Assembly (NCBI GenBank): GCA_017643165.1
Contig: JAEPNY010000002.1
Location: forward strand, 102,402 to 166,401
Reading direction: 5' to 3'
Source: Psychroserpens sp.
GTDB lineage: Bacteria; Bacteroidota; Bacteroidia; Flavobacteriales; Flavobacteriaceae
Length of the DNA: 64,000 nt
The notes under the pieces are model-generated. The model ran no database searches. It was not told where the DNA came from and was given only the letters and a program-made list of their open reading frames with translations. The position numbers were made by a program, and so were the translations under genes. Shown here one piece after another: positions 62,059 through 64,000 of this stretch. The first letter of the stretch is position 1. Each line of letters opens with the position of its first letter.

Positions 62059-62466
62059 TTAATTCGACGCAAAAAAATCTCTTACCCAGGCTTTGATTTG
62101 ATTATCGGTCATTGCATCGGCTTTTACGACAGCTATGACTTTTGAGCTTAAAGTTTTATAATTATTATCTACTTCAGATTTCAGCTTTTCATTTGTACCT
62201 GCAGGTCCAAATATGACCAATTGATCCGCATCGCTAACTTTGGAAATAATAGCTTTAAAGTAGTTCTTGAATTGTTGCTTTTCACGATTTAAGAACGTAC
62301 TATCCTTTATTACATCTTGGGGACCACTAGTAAATCGCGATCCTGTGCCACCTTTGACACGATATCGTTCGATATCTGAAGTGACGGTTGCCATCTGTTC
62401 TAATTCACCTTCAAGGGTTACTATATGGGCTTTTTCTTTATCGATCCAAATTCCTGCGCGTTTCAT
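62059..62466 (-). CDS. baeRF/eRF1-like or host-attachment-like small protein
   Basis: 135 residues. Starts RAGIWIDKEKAHIV, the beta-strand pattern of eRF1/Pelota-like N-terminal domains and host-attachment proteins, and contains QLVIFGPAGTNEKL. It is shorter than eRF1-family members. Function is unknown; a link to ribosome state would suit the stress cluster, but this is inference. The start is 12 bp after the USP gene upstream, so it is in the same transcript. Confidence 0.65.
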   Translation of the reverse strand: MKRAGIWIDKEKAHIVTLEGELEQMATVTSDIERYRVKGGTGSRFTSGPQDVIKDSTFLNREKQQFKNYFKAIISKVSDADQLVIFGPAGTNEKLKSEVDNNYKTLSSKVIAVVKADAMTDNQIKAWVRDFFASN

Positions 62467-62478
62467 ACGTATTAAAGT

Positions 62479-63333
62479 TTAGTTTCTTAAATCATGCATA
62501 ACGAGTATCGGAACTTTCGAATGAAAGGCTATACCTTTTACTAAAGGTTTCGTTAGTAAACTTCCGAAAAACATATGCTTTTTATTTATAAATGCTACCA
62601 TATCACTATCCCGACTTTCAACGAAAATGTTTATTGCAGGTTCTACTGAATTCCCTGAAATAAAATGGAAACTGTATTCAACCGTTTCAAGAATCTCTTT
62701 AAGAAGATCTTGATTCTCTTTTTGTTCTTTATCTAGTTTATCATCCTTAGAAATGTGTAATACTGCAATACGTGCATTGCACTTCGTTGCGATATCGGTG
62801 AGATAGGTCAATTCTCGTCGTTTGTAATGCGTCTTGTAACTTGTCGGGAATACAATTTCTTTTGGAAGGGTTTTTTTAGCGCGAGATGGCACTACAATAA
62901 CAGGACAGTTTCGAACTTTTTCCATGACATAAACGGCAATACTTCCGAAGAATGACTCATCAGCATCGGTTTCACCTTTCGTACCCATAATAATCATTTC
63001 AATATCCTTTTTCTCCACAACATATTTAATAGCTTCAATAGTGTTGTTGAACATGGAAATGGTTTCGAAACGATGTTTTGGATTATCATAATCACTCATC
63101 GTGATCATATCGTAAACCTTAGCCAAACCATTTTCAGACTGTAGTTTAGCTGTTTCATACAATTCACTTCCTGGCTCCATATTTAGAAGACTGTCAAAGA
63201 TGTTACTGGTCGCTGAAAACACATTCAGAAGATAAAAATCACAATTCTCATTTTTATACAACTGTTGCGCATACTGAATGGCGTGATACGCATTCTTTGA
63301 AAAATCTGTAGGAAGTAAGACCTTACGACGCAT
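62479..63333 (-). CDS. Tandem universal stress protein (second copy)
   Basis: 284 residues, two USP domains. It starts RKVLLPTDFSKNAYHAI; motif in domain 1 is MGTKGETDADESFFGSIAVY with CPVIVVP. Domain 2 (about 150-284) is less conserved. It belongs to the same family as 59370-60227 and 63407-64000. It is followed by the eRF1-like gene with 12 bp between. Confidence 0.92.
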   Translation of the reverse strand: MRRKVLLPTDFSKNAYHAIQYAQQLYKNENCDFYLLNVFSATSNIFDSLLNMEPGSELYETAKLQSENGLAKVYDMITMSDYDNPKHRFETISMFNNTIEAIKYVVEKKDIEMIIMGTKGETDADESFFGSIAVYVMEKVRNCPVIVVPSRAKKTLPKEIVFPTSYKTHYKRRELTYLTDIATKCNARIAVLHISKDDKLDKEQKENQDLLKEILETVEYSFHFISGNSVEPAINIFVESRDSDMVAFINKKHMFFGSLLTKPLVKGIAFHSKVPILVMHDLRN

Positions 63334-63406
63334 TGTTTTTAGATTTAGATTATAGAAATAAATTTAAAGCTTCGTCCTCGTAATAAAAATGATAATTATC
63401 AACTTA

Positions 63407-64000
63407 TTAATCTGGGATCACATAAAATGGAACAATAGGGTGGAACCCAATTTTTTTAATTACAGGTTCTTTTACAATACTTTCAATGAAACTGTGTTTA
63501 TAATTGACCATAGCCAACATGTTGACTTCTAACATTTCAATAAAATCATTGATTTCTTCTGTTTTTTTAGCGTAGTTAGGCATAAAATGGAAGCTATAAT
63601 CATAGTCCTCTAAATAGCTTTCTAACATGGTCATATTGTATTCCTGAACACCTGTGAGTTTGTCTTTAGATAAAATGCATACGATTCTAATTTTTGAATC
63701 GTAAAGCTCTATTAGAGATCTTAAGTATTTCAATTCACGATCGGCATAATCCCTTGTAAAATCTGTTGGAAAAGCAATTTGACTTGGGATTGCAAAGTCA
63801 AAATCGTCAGGTACAACTAAAAGCGGACATTGTTTAGTCTTCTTTATGATACGTACCGTATTGCTTCCAAAGAAAATTTCTTTTGCACCAGTAGATCCTT
63901 TAGTACCCATAACGACCAAATCAATATGATGTTTGGCAATCGCCATACTCATGGCATCTTCAAGATTATCGGCACTGAGTATAATATCAAACTCATGATT
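63407..64000 (-). CDS. Universal stress protein, 5' end outside window
   Basis: The frame continues to the window end, so the N-terminus is missing. The visible 197 residues cover the end of domain 1 (NHEFDIILSADNLEDAM, VVMGTKGSTGAKEIFFGS) and domain 2 (VCILSKDKLTGVQEYN, NMLAMVNYKHSF). It is upstream of the second USP gene by 73 bp. An internal ATG at 63952 is not the start because the conserved ATP motif begins too close to it. Confidence 0.88.
   Translation of the reverse strand, partial: NHEFDIILSADNLEDAMSMAIAKHHIDLVVMGTKGSTGAKEIFFGSNTVRIIKKTKQCPLLVVPDDFDFAIPSQIAFPTDFTRDYADRELKYLRSLIELYDSKIRIVCILSKDKLTGVQEYNMTMLESYLEDYDYSFHFMPNYAKKTEEINDFIEMLEVNMLAMVNYKHSFIESIVKEPVIKKIGFHPIVPFYVIPD

Noticed and set aside
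1-64000. CRISPR arrays, complete insertion sequences, rRNA genes and riboswitches
   Set aside because: I saw no regularly spaced repeats, transposase genes, rRNA or recognisable riboswitch motifs.

Overview
The window looks like a chromosomal segment of a marine-type member of the Flavobacteriaceae (Bacteroidota). The supporting signs are low G+C, starts mostly without a Shine-Dalgarno sequence, and promoters of the Bacteroidota form TTG-N19-TAnnTTTG (three perfect copies, in front of tRNA-Met, tRNA-His and HU). It also carries lineage-typical genes: DUF4290, DUF2911, TIGR03643, Lacal_2735, a fused ResB-CcsA protein, BshB1 for bacillithiol, and a very large secreted multidomain peptidase. The species cannot be named from sequence alone.

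Layout. 1-4115: 3'-truncated gene for a secreted M14 zinc carboxypeptidase with adhesive C-terminal repeats. 4.4-13.7 kb: housekeeping genes (amidase, tRNA-Met, class IV aminotransferase, YqgE, HU, fmt-recQ-kinase operon, DUF493, DUF4290, murA). 13.7-27.3 kb: an unbroken minus-strand block of 17 genes with four different photolyase/cryptochrome proteins, GTP cyclohydrolase I, glutathione peroxidase, two SDR proteins, a UbiB-like kinase, a flavin reductase, a DUF2256 zinc-ribbon microprotein and a TetR-type regulator. 27.5-41.3 kb: DUF2911, a PIG-L deacetylase / 31-residue membrane peptide / Na+ symporter operon, membrane and lipid genes, truncated haemoglobin, and the cytochrome c maturation protein. 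41.3-46.6 kb: an accessory patch with dispersed repeats, a DUF559 nuclease, a frameshifted gene, a relic of a type I restriction specificity subunit, and REP-like palindromes. 46.6-54.7 kb: MATE exporter, Cys/Met PLP enzyme, rlmF, pckA, SLC13 permease, bshB1. 54.7-55.2 kb: a tRNA-His gene flanked by broken copies of itself. 55.2-64 kb: two M28 peptidases (one missing zinc ligands), small envelope proteins, and a stress cluster (three universal stress proteins, Hsp20).

The most interesting system is the 13.7-27.3 kb block. Its two transcription units start at promoters that share a 50-bp module. This module contains the palindrome TGTTTAACC-N12-GGTTAAACA (perfect at 27.33 kb, 7/9 in one arm at 18.79 kb), lies 4-5 bp upstream of a TAnnTTTG box in both cases, and is followed at the same distance by a second conserved block. 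The TetR-type gene is the first gene behind one copy. I infer a light- and photo-oxidative-damage regulon controlled by this repressor. It would combine DNA photorepair or photosensing (CPD photolyase, CRY-DASH, a PF04244 photolyase lacking the Fe-S cysteines, and a divergent cryptochrome), pterin antenna supply (FolE), flavin chemistry and lipid-peroxide removal.
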